A DNA stretch of 64,000 bases from Callorhinus ursinus (taxonomy: Eukaryota > Chordata > Mammalia > Carnivora > Otariidae): positions 55,285,707 through 55,349,706 of the forward strand of contig NW_020312848.1 in NCBI RefSeq assembly GCF_003265705.1, in the 5' to 3' direction. Under the pieces are notes generated by a model that made no database searches, was not told where the DNA came from, and saw only the letters and a program-made list of their open reading frames with translations. Within the stretch, counting starts at the first letter, position 1. Each line of letters begins with the position of its first letter. The translations under genes were made by a program, and so were the position numbers. Of the stretch, positions 11,030 through 23,436 are shown in pieces.

Positions 11030-11770
11030 TTCCCTCTGGATCTGCATGATGTTCCATCTCCACATGCATACCAGGTGATGAGACGTACCACGAGCAGTTG
11101 GCAGCATTGTTTGGAAAAGTTAGTGCCTACAGTTGACCTATGAGTCCCCAAAAATGTACATAATCAAAACTACTCATGGAAATCCCTTCAATCAACCATA
11201 AGCTGTATCCTTTAGTGTTGTTCACACAACACTGTTTAAAAATACCATTTCTTCATGCTTTCTTAAGGATTTGAACAAATTGCTGCTTCTTTGGTTGTGT
11301 ATCAGATGAAGTGCTTGATTTAGGTATACACTGAATAAAAAATACAAATGCAAAAAAGACCAAAGCTCCATATTCAGGAGATGATTAGAATATCAGCAAT
11401 TAAGTACAGCTTTTGAAAAACTGAATGTGCTTATGGGTCAAAATTTAATAAGTTAATATTTACTGCCTAATCCAGGGTATTCTTAAGTAAAACTGGCATC
11501 TTTTGTCTCTACCCATGGGTACATGGTCGAAAAGAACACACCAAGTACTATGAGCAGTTTGGTGCTACCGTCCTGAGGCACTGAGGCATGAAAAGGCACC
11601 AGGAATTTTACTCACCATTGTTTTTGCACCATCGGTACAAATATCAAAACTGTGAAAATGGCAAACAACATCTCACAGTTAATCTGAAAGTAATTTTGAC
11701 GTTGCGGGCCTCCTGAAAGGTCTTGGAGATGCCCTGGGGATTGTGGAATACTCTGAGAACTGTAACATTT
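11030..11770. mobile_element. Probable hAT-Charlie DNA transposon relic
   Basis: The right end reads ttgcgggcctcctgaaaggt, cttggagatgccctggggat and gtggaatactctgagaactg, which resembles the end of hAT-Charlie/MER-type elements ('ggaccccctgaaagggtc ... cacactttgagaaccgctg'). Internal text such as gcaccatcggtacaaatatc may be degraded transposase sequence. The left boundary is a guess and no 8-bp TSD was identified. It could be another old DNA-element family. Confidence 0.4.
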
Positions 11771-14700
11771 AGTCAACATTTAAACAGACTGTAGAATATT
11801 AGTAGCTGAAAAAAAGATGAGAATTCTTTTCTCAAAATGGCAAAATATCTCTAAATTTTACTAAGAATATTTATATAATGAATATTTATATCAAAATTTA
11901 ACCAATGTAAGATGTGCCAATTTTAAATCATTTTTATTTTTGCCTTTTATCTCATTCCTTATTCGTCCCTCTTCCAGAACAATGTCAACTTTATAGCTTT
12001 GCCTGGTTACTTTTTAAATTTTTCTCCACAATAACTTTCTCCTAGATTAGAAGATAAAGAAATCCATTAACACAGTATCTTAAAGAGAAATAAATTTATG
12101 CAATAATAGTTATCATAAACTTTTAAGGACTTATAGTCTTTTTAAGTTTTTGTTGATTTTCAAAAATTATACAGTGATTTATATAGTGATTAATAGTGAT
12201 ATAATTTTTGTTTATGTCACAATGTCTTATGTTTAGATTTCTGCTAACAAAAAGTGCAAACATATCTTATTTAGCAAGAAAAAATAATCCTTCCTTTATC
12301 AGAAAATTTCCTTTGCTAAAAAATGTTTTGTGGGAAATATAACATACTTTAATTACTTAAAGATTTTCATGCCATTCTTTTTGATGTCCCCAAAATTCAC
12401 CTTTTTCTTTCCTGACTGAATTATACTTTGAAGTAATTGGGAGATAATTGTAGATTTTTATCTATTTCTCATTTTTTTGTGTTATTTTCCAGGGTTTCCC
12501 CTAAGCTACCATAATAAATGCTCACTAAAACTTCATGAACAGCAGCTTATTAGATGCCTAATAAGATTTAAGATTTAAAAACAATGTTTATGAAGTAGAA
12601 TATTGTTGAATTCATAATGCAGATAAAGCAGAATAGGTCCAGAAAGCTAATAATGCAAAAAATAACGAAAAAATAGATTGACACAAGCTCCTAATGTGTA
12701 AATCATTGACAGGAAAAGCCTACAAATCAACCAAAAGCGAGCAGGCCAGACAAACCAGACTGAGAGCTTAGGCTAAAAATAACTACCATACTAGATCTCT
12801 GTAGAAAATTCTACATGCTAAGGATGTCAACATAAGTGTGTCTGGTTTATGAATAAGAACATTTGAGAACAAAGGCTGCATACATTAAAAGAAATAAAAT
12901 TAATATAAAAGACTAAGTCCAGTAAATGATCTTTGTAAGTTAAGAAACTTTTCGATGAAATAGTTGAAAAGCTATAAAGCTAGAATGACAGTTTTATTCT
13001 TTATCATATGTAAAACAGAGAGTCTACGTTTGACTTCTGTTCTGTGCTGAAAATGAAAAAGAAAATAATATAAAAAAGGAAGAGGGAAGGAAAAAATGCT
13101 ACCTCCAAATCAATTAATTGAACACAAATTGAATCACCTCTTACAAGTTAATCAGAAACATTGCTATGTGCAGAAATGATCTGTCTTCCATCTCAAGTTC
13201 AAAACTGTTCCCTGTAGGTCTGACATTATTTTCCACATTTGACAATTAATTTTACACATCAAGAGGAAATGTGATTATTTGTGAATCCCTTATTTTGGAA
13301 GAAAAAAATATTATGAGAACACTTGGAGATTAATAAGATTGTGAGCATTACCACATAAAAGATTAGTCATCTTTTTTGGTCTCATACTTTTGATAACTAC
13401 ATTGAATATGTGGACATAAATATTTTCTTTATCTATACACAGCTTACAAATGTGCTCATGTCCATGGAAAACAAAAGGAAGGTTGTAGCTTCATGATGGA
13501 GTGGCAAAATGCAGCAACCCATACTTGAAATATTAAATAATATTATAATACTGGTCTTTGAAACCAAAATAAATGTCTTATTTATTAAGCGTCAGGAAAA
13601 CCTCTTCAGCTTCTGTTCAAATACGTTACACATTTGAATAATGCCAGTCTCTGTAGGATTGATATTGCACTATGAATATTTGACCTAGAATGTCATTAAC
13701 AACTTATACATTTTAAAATCACGTTTTGAAATGCGGCAAAACTAAGATTGTAGTGAATTTAATTTCAAAGTCATACTATCCCTCCTTTTATGCTGTATGT
13801 GGTAATCCTTGATTTTTTGCACTGATGCTAAATGTTAATGAACAGAGCCACCGTGTACCATTTCACCTGGAGCAATGAAAACATTAAAATCTCTTTAGAA
13901 GCCTGAATAAAACTTTATTTTATAAATATAATCCATGTTAAAGCTCCACCGTTTCACTGTACTTTTGAAATAAGGGCACATGGAAAATATGGAAGCGTTT
14001 CCTTTGAGATGGCTAACTAAAGCTACAAAATGAGCACTGTACGGCATTTCCAAGGAACACGGTTCAAAAGTTGTACGATTACTACTAAGGTTGTTTTATT
14101 CTCTACCACATTTGGAACAGGAAGTCTGTGTTGTTCTTGAAGAATTCTGAAAAGCAATGTCACAGTCTGATGACCTCTTCTCCTCATTAAAACGTTCCCA
14201 AAGACAGCGCTCTGCATGATGTTTTGTAGCTTCAGCAGCCATGAACTAATTTGTACCTCTTATTTTGATCATGCACTGGTGAAAGCACCAAACAATATTT
14301 TTCTTTAAACACAGAGAGGTCTTTCAACAGCTCAGCATGCACTTCTACCCTCTTTTTAATCTTGGAGCACCTATTTATTTGCTCTTTTCACCACTAAATC
14401 TTCTTTGCTCCTTTCTGCCCCCTGCAAAGCGGCTAGTTAAAAATCTTCAGTGTTTTTTCTTCATAGGCTTAAACCATTAAAAGGGTATTACCATAAAAAC
14501 AGAGATGAGGGCTTATAGATATAGTACAAGGAGAATTTGCATTTCTAATTTTTAATCCAATTAAACTAAAATAATATTTATTTAGTTACTACCTTTCTAT
14601 AATGTGTACGATCACTAAAACTAACATGAAAAAATTGCTTTAGAAAATTAGTTTTTAGGGTTCTCTGCAAGGACTGATTGGTTCCTCACAGTAAATAAAA

Positions 14701-16194
14701 GAGGACTTTACTTAAAGGTTATTAGTATGTATGTGACTTGTTTGTTTATTTTGCATACCCGTACACTTTTTTTGGTTAGTTACACCAATTTTCTGTATGT
14801 TTCTCTATATATACCGATAAGGTGTTGCAATTACTGTATGCATCGTGTAGGAAATTGGTTTTAAGCTGTGCTTTTAATTTACTCAGGAAAAAAAAGCAGG
14901 GGTGGGGGGACCAAAATTAAATGATATTGTTAATGGATACAAATTTGTAAGCAGTAATACTTTGAGCTTTATTAATGAAAACAAGTCCAGATACCTTAAT
15001 AATTCAAAGCATTGTTTTAAAAGTATATTAACTTGAGTTACATAAAACTCAAATATGGATAAATGCTAACAACTGAATAAATTATGGCAGAGTTCATCAA
15101 GCCAGTGGTTTCACTGTAAATAGGGCATGCTGCTGGGATTACAGATCTAGTTGAGGCAAAATCTACAAGTACATACTAATAAATGGATTCTTTTTTCATC
15201 ATGAAAGATTTATTCTGTTAAAACGTAATTACTGAACACACTGGATTTCTCTTAAACTTATCAAAGATAATGTAAACGTTTCACCATTAATGAATCATAG
15301 CATATTTCCAAACTCAATAGAAATTTGAATATTAAGTTATTTAAAATGTTGACCCATTGACTTTTCATGTTTTCAAATATCAATTTATTCCTGAGTACTG
15401 TTTTATGTAACTATGCAATTCATCCAAATAGGTTTTCAAATTGTTTCTAAAACTAAACATTTTTATGAAAATAAATGAAATATTAAAAAAGTGTTGTTTC
15501 TAATGATACAGTCAGCATTTAATTTTAGTGACATTTTAAAAATAATTTTCTCCAACTAAAATTAATCAGATTAATGTTATCAGAATAAATTATGTGAGTT
15601 TTTAAGTCACCACATCTAATTAATTGATCCCTCTCTCTATTCCAAAAAACTTCTTAATGAATATTTTCCAATGCATTATCCATACCAATGGCAAACTAGA
15701 ATGTGTGAATTGTTAATTCCATGTACTATTTCTCCAAATTTAGTCAATTTTGCTGTTTAGAATTATTCCATACATTTGTTTTTGGCTAATTTAATCTTAA
15801 AACTTACATGTCCTATTGTATCTCTGCTGTGTCTTAAACATTTTTTCATAAATATATAACTCATAGTGACCAGCAATTGTCATACATTTTCTTGATGATC
15901 TTCTCCCCCCAAGATAAAAGACTCACCAAGTTGTTTTAATTTGTCTTTTAAAATAATTTTTAAGAGATCTTCTGAGATATTCAATGTATAGTTGTATTTA
16001 TGTTTCCGGGTTTTTATGTTTAAGAGGTCCAGTTTGAGAATTTGGGAACACCTACCCACAGGCTTCTCAATACTCAGGGGAAATAAACACACAGAGTACC
16101 AGCTTTCAGGGGTTCCCTTGGTTGGTCAAGGGATGCTCTTCAGCTTTGTGTAATAAAGCCAGAGACCTGAGTATCCACATAGGTCCTGGCACAG
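11771..16194. other. Long unique, repeat-poor AT-rich block
   Basis: I recognise no SINE, LINE or LTR here and no exon. Open frames are 70 codons or fewer. AT content is high, with islands of more complex sequence near 13,840-14,480. Such a block can hold conserved non-coding elements, but conservation cannot be judged from one sequence. Confidence 0.4.
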
Positions 16195-16312
16195 ACCCTC
16201 TGGTGAGCTTGAGTCTTGTCTGAGTCTTAACTTTCTCAACTTTAAATTGGGTTTAATAATCCTTTTCTGCAGGGTTACTAAGATGATTAGAAATAATGTA
16301 TGACATGACAAC
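16195..16312 (+). mobile_element. MIR SINE fragment
   Basis: gagtcttaactttctcaact, ttaaattgggtttaataatc, gcagggttactaagatgatt and aataatgtatg follow the MIR 3' half in order (cagtttcctcatctgtaaaatgg ... gttgtgaggattaaatgagataatacatg). Confidence 0.6.
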
Positions 16313-16639
16313 CGTAGATGCTAGCTGGTGGTTACTAGCTGTTGACAGTTAGGCTGAGTTCCCCCAAACATTAAGAAATTTACTCAAACTGCATCAACAG
16401 TGGGATCTACTAGGAGTGTGTCAGAATGAATGTCAAGGAACTTAGACTCTTTCTTCCGGTCATAAGTCCCCTCACCTTCCTGAGCATCACTGAACAAACT
16501 TTGAATTAAATAGCTAGGACACTTTTATTAAGAGTCAGTTTACATGATAGTTGTGAAAACCCTCTCAAAAGTGCCAAAGAGTATAAAAAACAAAAATAAT
16601 GTTATACAAATAGGATTTTAGATTTCCAAACCAGAAAAA

Positions 16640-16725
16640 TCATTTGTTTAACCCCACATTTTATATGTGAAAGAAGAGGTTCACACAGGTTTTCCCAAGA
16701 TTACACAATTAGCCAAATACAACAT
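16640..16725 (-). mobile_element. MIR-class fragment, antisense
   Basis: ccccacattttatatgtgaa, agaagaggttcacacaggtt and ttcccaagattacacaatta match the antisense MIR/MIR3 order (ccccattttacagatgagg ... gaggttaagtaacttgcccaagg ... cacacagct). Confidence 0.55.
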
Positions 16726-18300
16726 TCCTTTGTTCCATGTAAATCTACTTCTCCAAGGTTGGTAGTGAGATATGTCCCTTTATGTACTGGATATATTAAA
16801 TTAAAATCTGACACTGCCACAGATAACTGTACCAAGTTAAGCAAGATAGGACATCATATTCATAATGAATTCAAAACAACAAAGCTAAAATCAGATTTAA
16901 AACATACAGGACAATTTATTTTCAGAGAAAGTATACTGATTTTCTTACAGGAGGGAAATACCTTCTGCTTTTTTTAAAGCCTCATGTTATCTCAAAGTTA
17001 GGATCCTGCCTGGGTGCAGTTTTATGTTCCATTCTGACTTTTGTCCACTAGATGTCTCCAGTACGTCATACAGAAGCTCTGATCTCAGATGGGGCCTTGT
17101 TAGAATCTGCATCTACTGTTTCTTTTTGAAGTGAGTTCCTGAGATACCTGGTCAAATGATTTTTATTCCTGCGTTCATTTCATCATCAAAATTAACAAGC
17201 TACTAATCTACAGAGAAATGCAATCATTTAAAGTTTTTTGTCTGAGACAGAATATAACTTTGCCAATTTAAGAAGCAATTAAAGAACATGTATATCTTCT
17301 TTCTGAAATGCGTTTAAGAAATCAAAGACCTGAAACAAGTTCAAAATCCTTAGAGAAAAAGTTCACAGCCTTGACAATGAGGATTCTTAACATAACTTTT
17401 AATTGTATTGATTTCAAAGAGTGAATAACATTTACACAAAATAGTTCAGAAAACTTTGGTAACAGCAGGAACCTTGTTTAATTTGAACTTTAATAAATTA
17501 AAGAAAAAAAGTAAAAGCCTGAACGGTCACCGAAAGCGTCCCCTCCTAACTCACACAAAAACCTCCGTAACAAAGGCTACGAGACTGAAATACAATAATA
17601 ATTGCAACGTGGGGATGTTCAATTAGAACTAGGCTTGCAAAATGCTCTTTTTTCCCCCAAAAGCCCAGTGAGCCCATATTACAGGAGGCTTCTGCCTCTG
17701 ACTGAAACATAACACCCTCTGGGGTTGCTGTGGCAGATTGTTGCACTAGAGGGCTGAGAATCTACTCTTCTAAAGCAATTCAATAAGGATTCCTACAAGG
17801 TGTCTCAAAATGGAAGCACTCAGGCAGCGTGTTTCTGCCTCGCAGGGCAAGAGGTAAAAAGTTCAGCCTGTGAAGTAGAGCAGTTTCTGCCCCGGAGCAA
17901 GAGAGAAAAAAAAGTACAAGAGCGTTCTGATGAATTATCTCTTACTCAGAGCTAACACGGGCTTCCCAGGAACAATGGCCAAGTATAACCAGAGTTGACA
18001 GCCTCCATTCTCTGCCCAGCACTACATCCTGCACCGCATCGGAACAATGGGCCATTCTCACTGCTTCCCAACCCGTCCCCAGCCTTTCAACAAACCTTCT
18101 CCATTCAAGAGCCACTTCTTGATCGTGATTTCTTTGATTAAAGCTCACCTTTCATTTCTTTAGTATTTTATTGTTATTATTTATGGAGTATGCCAAGAAT
18201 GGAGGTAATGTCAAAAAAAGTTAAAACCATCGAGACTTGAATTTATTTAGTTTATGATCAAGGTTAGGAAAGTCAACCAAATCATAAGAAACTGGAAAAC
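16726..18300. other. Unique DNA with a mildly GC- and CpG-richer island (17,520-18,160)
   Basis: No repeat recognised. About 17,520-18,160 is more complex and has more CpG than its surroundings (for example ggtcaccgaaagcgtcccct, gtttctgcctcgcag, ctgcaccgcatcgg), though far below CpG-island density. It contains AACAATGG at 17,971-17,978 and 18,043-18,050. Open frames of about 66-68 codons on the minus strand show no recognisable protein. Confidence 0.4.
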
Positions 18301-18329
18301 AACTTAGTGATAAACTATGGGATCCTGGG

Positions 18330-18800
18330 AAGAATTACTATGGTAGTTCACAGAAGATTATATTTGTGTCCTGGAAAAAGTTTTATAGAGGAGTGGGAGC
18401 TTGAACTAAAGCTGAAGAATTCAAGGAATGGGAGAAAGAAGGGAAGAAAAGGAGAGAACAGAGGAGAAATCACCAAGGGGAAGAACACAGATACAAAAAA
18501 GCCCATCACATAAGCAGAAGACAGAGAAGCCAGGTAGACTGGGCACCCAGAGACACTTGAACAGAAATAGACATAATGTCCAGTAGGCTGGATTGTAGAG
18601 GTTCAAGAGAGACAGGTCCACAGGTTTAAAAAGCAAAGGGGACCCATTATAGTGTCTTATTCTGGGACATGAGGCAATAGAAGGAATGTTCTAGAAATAT
18701 AGTCAGCAGATTAGATTGTTAAGACAGGAGTGGAAAAGCTTACCAAGAGAGGTGAAGGACTGTCAGGAAACACATTAAAACAATCTGGACTTTTGGTAAT
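18330..18800 (-). mobile_element. Possible L2 LINE segment, antisense
   Basis: Purine-rich text with gtcctggaaaaagttttata, gaggagtgggagcttgaact and tgtccagtaggctggattg loosely follows antisense L2 3' sequence ('gaaggcctctctgaggaggtgacatttgagct ... gccagtgtggctgg'). The match is weak and could be coincidental. Confidence 0.35.
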
Positions 18801-19276
18801 AAGGGCCAAGACCAAGGGATGGGTTGTTGAATATAGAAAAAAAAAAGGCAAATCTGAGAAATAAAGCTTGGTGAAAAATGAGATAAATGATAGGTAGGAA
18901 AAAAACCTACTCTTTGTTTAAATCCTACAATTTAACATTTTTCACCAAAGAGTTGAGCCAAATGAATCTGTATCTTCTGTTTAGTAATGCAGAAAATGAA
19001 TAACATATTTCAATATATGTGCCTTTTTTTAGTAATTAAAATCCCATAAGGAGACATTTTATGTCCCAAAACACTATGTCAGCATCTTTGAGAGAGGCTA
19101 GAATAAGTAGTAGATCCTCCAAAATAACCTGAATTTCTGTAGAAGACAACTTTTATAAAATTTCAAGGTATTATATCATTTAAAAAATAACAAAAGAATG
19201 TATATACAATATAAATGAAAGCAATGATATGTTGACAGTGTTCTATGGCAGCATACAACATATGACTATCAATTAC

Positions 19277-19328
19277 TATTTTATTTTATTTTGTTTTATT
19301 TTATTTTATTTTACTTTATTTTATTTTT
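19277..19328. repeat. (TTTTA)n simple repeat
   Basis: About ten TTTTA/TTTTG/TTTAC-type pentamers. No clear retroelement body adjoins it. Confidence 0.9.
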
Positions 19329-19497
19329 GTCAGTTATTATTTTAAATGTATTGACTAAAGGGATATGGTAGTCCACAGACCCAGGCTGAGAGGCAAAATG
19401 ATATTTCAGGTGAAAGCCATCTTCAATTTCTCTCTTCCCACTTGTGACCTTCACCAGACTCTCTACACTCTAGAGGCCATAGCATTACAGTCTTTTC

Positions 19498-19615
19498 ATC
19501 TTTCAACAAATATTTATAGGACAGCCATAATGTGCTAGCACTATACTATCCACTAGAGACATAATGTTGAATATGACACAATCTATGTCCTCAAAGTACT
19601 TGAATCTAGTGTCCT
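19498..19615 (-). mobile_element. L2 LINE 3' end, antisense
   Basis: ctttcaacaaatatttatag, cataatgtgctagcactata, gacataatgttgaatatgac and gtcctcaaagtacttgaatc follow the antisense L2 tail order (attcaacaaatatttattgag ... gtgccaggcactg ... cagtgaacaaaacag ... ccctcatggagcttacattc). Confidence 0.6.
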
Positions 19616-20899
19616 TTCTGGGCTGTCACCAAATTTCCCCCACCACCCAGGTATCAGCCACTTATTTATAAAACAATTACTCTGAATAAAGTACCAAGTC
19701 CTCTTGGACACTTGGAAAAAACAAGCAAACAAGCAAACACCTCCATTACATGGTCAATACCCTCTGGAAATTTATAATCAATAAATTACAGACATACCTT
19801 AAGAGAAGCATTTATATTACATGTTAATTAAGGAAGTGCTTGTAGTAAGTTTTAAGAGCTAAGTTAAAAAAAATTAGTTTCTATAACAACATTCCCTTGC
19901 AACAAGCTATTGAGCTCCTTAAGTTATAACAAGTATCTTTTCATCATCTTCTAAATGAACCAGTTCACTAGCCTAAAAACATGCTCAGTACAACTGGACA
20001 AAAGATACAAGGGACAAAGTCTCTGTGTGTATGCACATGTATATTTAGAGTGTTTTGTTTTGTCAGTTTTGCTTTGTTTTTCTTTCAGTCAGATCCCTCA
20101 GAGAAGTACCATCATCCAAGGACTATAGATGCACCATGGAAGTCAAACAAAGTTGGGTTGATTACTTGCCACAGCCAGGGAGACCATATCCCATGAGGAA
20201 CTACGGAGCACCTCAGTTCAAGGGTGCTGCAGGGAGCCGGATATAGGAGTTGGGCTTCTATTAGGTGAATTTTAGGGAGGGTACAAAGAACCAGCCCAGC
20301 ACTAGATTGGATATTATCAGAAAGTACAGGTAATTCAGTAGTTGGGTATCGATTTTCTTGGCATCAGGAAAAACACAATGAGGCTAAAGCTGTAACTGGT
20401 AAACAGGCAGCAGTCACTCAAGTTAGCCAGGAGAGGAAGGTGCTCAGTCATTTGTGTGGTTTGTGCAGGGTTTTGTCCTTGTCTTTCTATTGTGATCAGA
20501 GATGACCTCATGAGATGCTGGTGCTATTTAGGAAAAGCAGAACACCATGCCTTAGTTGTCAGCGTCCGGCCAGCTACCAGCTACCAGCTGTCAGAGTTGC
20601 TCTTTCTCTCTCTCAAGTACAATCTTCCGTGACGAAGATTGTCCATACTGTAGGAAAAATGTAAATCTTCAGAAGGAATTCTTCACAACTCAAAATCAAT
20701 GGGAATCTGCTATGAATTCTGTTGGTCTCTAGGAATGTTTGCTCCAGCAGTAAATTGGAAAAGCTGGACACAAAGGTAGGATCATATCTGAAGTGGTGGA
20801 TTTCTAAGAATACAGAGGAGATTGGAGGTAGTGACACCTTGTAGGGAACCCCTCCCATTTTTCTGAATGCACTCCCACACACTGTTGGGCCCTACCAGC
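19616..20899. other. Unassigned DNA
   Basis: No family recognised with confidence. 20,050-20,620 is moderately complex. A short ccagctaccagctaccagct tandem lies near 20,572-20,591. Overlapping frames of 63-89 codons have no recognisable domain. Confidence 0.35.
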
Positions 20900-21300
20900 T
20901 ATAATTACACTACCTGGCCATGTGCCACAAGTAAGTGGACAAAAGTAGACACTTGATCCTAGCTGGACCAGTCAGATCTCCCCACCCAGAAACTTGGAAT
21001 TGGGATTCAGAGAAGCCAAGCAAATTCTGCATGCAGCTTGAATTGTCTCAGGTTAGCTCAGGAGCTCTATAGATGATGTTTTTCTTAGGTGGCTTGGATT
21101 GCAGAAGGCCAGGCAATGGAGAGAGAATGAATCAGAACTGCAGAGAGAAGCAGAAATGCAAACAGAAGGAGGGTCCTCAGAATTTTCAGTTCCTGTTTCT
21201 AGTCTCTTCCTGAGGTCCAGCTGCATTCCCACCCTCAAGTTCCCTGTGTCTTCATAATGCATTCTCTATTTTCATTAAAGTCAGTTCAGAGATGTCTATT
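20900..21300. mobile_element. Possible ancient LTR-like repeat
   Basis: agctggaccagtcagatctc, cacccagaaacttggaattg, a gcagagagaagcagaaatgc-type purine-rich stretch and a late cattaaagtcagttcagaga end resemble the layout of a dispersed mammalian LTR-type repeat ('gaccaatcagatt ... ggaatttggaat ... ccaataaa'). I cannot name the family with confidence. Confidence 0.35.
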
Positions 21301-21464
21301 ATTTATATTAACAAAACCAAAAACCCCTCTTAACTAAGAATAGCAAACAATTTAATGCCAAGTGTAAGTGTAGCACACACCACTGATTGCCACCCAGTGT
21401 TTATTCTTCTCCTCTTTTTTCTTTTATAAAACCCTTTGGGTTTTAGCTGGGTACATGGCTATCG

Positions 21465-21780
21465 AGCTAAAGACTAAATTTCCCAGCTTCCTTTGCAGCT
21501 AGCTGTAGCCATAGGACTGAGTTCAGCCAAACGGGAGATAAGTGAATGTGATGCATGCCACTTTATGGCTCTCTCTTTTAGATGAGCAGCCTGCACTGAA
21601 CTGGCTTCTTTTCTCACTGGTTGGAATATGGTGACCACTGGAACAACTGCCTTGGACCAGAAACAGAAATAAATTTCTGATGACAAAGCCAACCCACCAA
21701 CCAAGTTACCTCGTTGACCTTTAGGAGGAAACATTCTACCATTATCTTCCAACAACCTGCCTAACTAACTTTGGACTTCT
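21465..21780. mobile_element. Possible ancient ERVL/MaLR-type LTR repeat
   Basis: aaatttcccagcttcctttg, cagctagctgtagccatagg, actgagttcagccaaacggg, gtgatgcatgccacttta and aatatggtgaccactggaac match a dispersed mammalian repeat that typically reads 'acatttcccagcttcccttgcagctaggtgtggccatgtgac'. A related copy in the other orientation may lie at 44,478-44,700. Family name not assigned. Confidence 0.45.
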
Positions 21781-22689
21781 ATCTCATTTATATCTCTGTC
21801 TCATAAGCTCTTTTTGCTACAGAAGACCAGAAGAATACAGAGAGGTTGCCATAACAGACCTTCAGAGAAAATGCAGAGCTAGCTGAGTAGAAGATATATG
21901 GGGTAGTAATTCTCATTTCAGAATGAAAAGCTGACTGTCCATGTTATGTGATACTGAAGCCTTTGTTGGTTACATTCCCACCTGTAGTCTCTGGGAATTC
22001 AAATGACATTCTCACCAAAGGTGATGATCTTTTAGGAGAATTCTTTGTTGAGTGTGAGAATTTCAAAACCCAAAGGCTACTCTTTATGATAATCAATGAA
22101 GTACAACATGAAAAACATCAGTCTAGAGTTTCCCAGTTGGAAGCAGACACAGAAAACATGTTTAATGAACTGAAATCACTGAAGTCTAAATCAAGAAATG
22201 ATTTGATGTCTTGCCAAATTGAATCGTGTACATCACCCCTTGCTGTGTATGTTATTGACATTTCTGTTAGGGAACTGTGCAATCTTGACCATTGAAATGA
22301 GATCTGGGAGTAGTCAGAGAAGTGGGGAAACCCACCTTCCACATTCTTCCAACATATTATCTCTGTCTCTCCCTTTTCTACAAACATACTGCAATGCCTC
22401 TAATTATAAACTTTAGCACAGGATTATGGAAAAGGAAGAGGCCCAGAGAAAACTGGAGATGAAGGACTCTGAGACACTCTTCCTTAGCCTGGGTATTTTG
22501 CAAACATTTCCTGATTCACTAATAAAGTCGGCACCTCAGCACAAAAACTTCATGAAGATCACTCATGTGGGTATCTGGGTTACTAAATTTGGGTATACAA
22601 AAGGCATGATGCAAAAATTATGAGGCATTAGCAAATGTAATCATGTTAAATGAAATTGGCAGGCAGTCCACTAAAATTTTATAGGATTG
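21781..22689. other. Unassigned DNA with a 115-codon open frame
   Basis: An open frame at 21,948-22,295 (+) has a short charged, heptad-like central part (around QLEADTENMFNELKSLKSK) but no family I recognise. No splice context, no upstream promoter and no Kozak match was found. It may be chance or a decayed retrocopy fragment. Confidence 0.3.
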
Positions 22690-23130
22690 TGTGATGATTA
22701 ATTTTTGTGTCAAGTTGGCTAGGCCATGCTGCTCAGTCATTTGGTCAAACACTAGTCTAGATGTTGCTATGAAGGTATATTTTAGATGTGATTAGTATGT
22801 AAATCAGTAGACTTTGAGTAAAGCAGATTGCCACCATAATGTAGGTGGGCCTCGTCTAGTCAGTTAAAGCCCTAAAGAGAAAAGATAGGCTTCCCTAAAG
22901 AAGATTCAATTCTGTCTTAAAATTACAACATAGGAACCCTGCCTGAGTTTCCCATCTGATGGCCTACTCTGCAGAATTTAGACTCAGGACTGCAACATCA
23001 ACTCTTAACTTAATGTCCAGCCTGCTAGCACACCCTACTGATTTCAGACTTGCCCGCCACCACAGTCATGTAAGCCAATTGTTTAAAAATCAATCTCCTC
23101 TCTTTCTCTGGAGAAATCTGACTAATAGAG
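22690..23130 (+). mobile_element. ERVL-type LTR (MLT2-like)
   Basis: tgatgattaatttttgtgtc, aagttggctaggccatgctg, ttggtcaaacactagtctag, gtagactttgagtaaagcag, taatgtaggtgggcctcg and the end ctctggagaaatctgactaa match, in order, a widely dispersed ancient mammalian LTR. MLT2 (ERVL) is my best family guess. No internal retroviral sequence adjoins it, so it is a solo relic. Confidence 0.65.
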
Positions 23131-23210
23131 ATTGTATGCAATCCTGGCTAACTGTAGCAAAAAAGTAAAAATAAATACAAATAAAACTGTATTCTAATAA
23201 TAATCACCTC

Positions 23211-23420
23211 GGGAGCACCTAGGTGGCTCAGTCAGTTAAGCATCCAACTCTTGGTTTTGGCTCAGGCCATGATCTCAGAGTCATGAGATTTTTGCCCCAC
23301 TTCAGACTCCGCCCCTCAGCGGGGAGTCTGCTTGGGATTCTTCCTCTCTCTCTCTCTTTCGGCCCTCCCCCAACTTGTGCTCGCTTTCTCTCTCTCAAAT
23401 ATATATATTAATCTTAAAAA
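23211..23420 (+). mobile_element. Carnivore tRNA-Lys SINE (older subfamily)
   Basis: Head gggagcacctaggtggctca, body with ccaactcttggttttggctc, CT-rich linker, ATATATATTAATC tail in place of AATAAA. The TSD taataataatcacctc / taataataaccacccc (23,195-23,210 and 23,421-23,436) has two mismatches, fitting an older insertion. Confidence 0.93.
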
Positions 23421-23436
23421 TAATAATAACCACCCC

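Noticed and set aside
17520..18160. CpG island / promoter
   Set aside because: CpG count is only slightly above background and far from island criteria; kept only as a weak regulatory candidate.
21948..22295. 115-codon frame with a short heptad-like segment
   Set aside because: The coiled-coil impression covers about 25 residues only. An 89-codon frame overlaps on the other strand, and no family or gene structure supports it.
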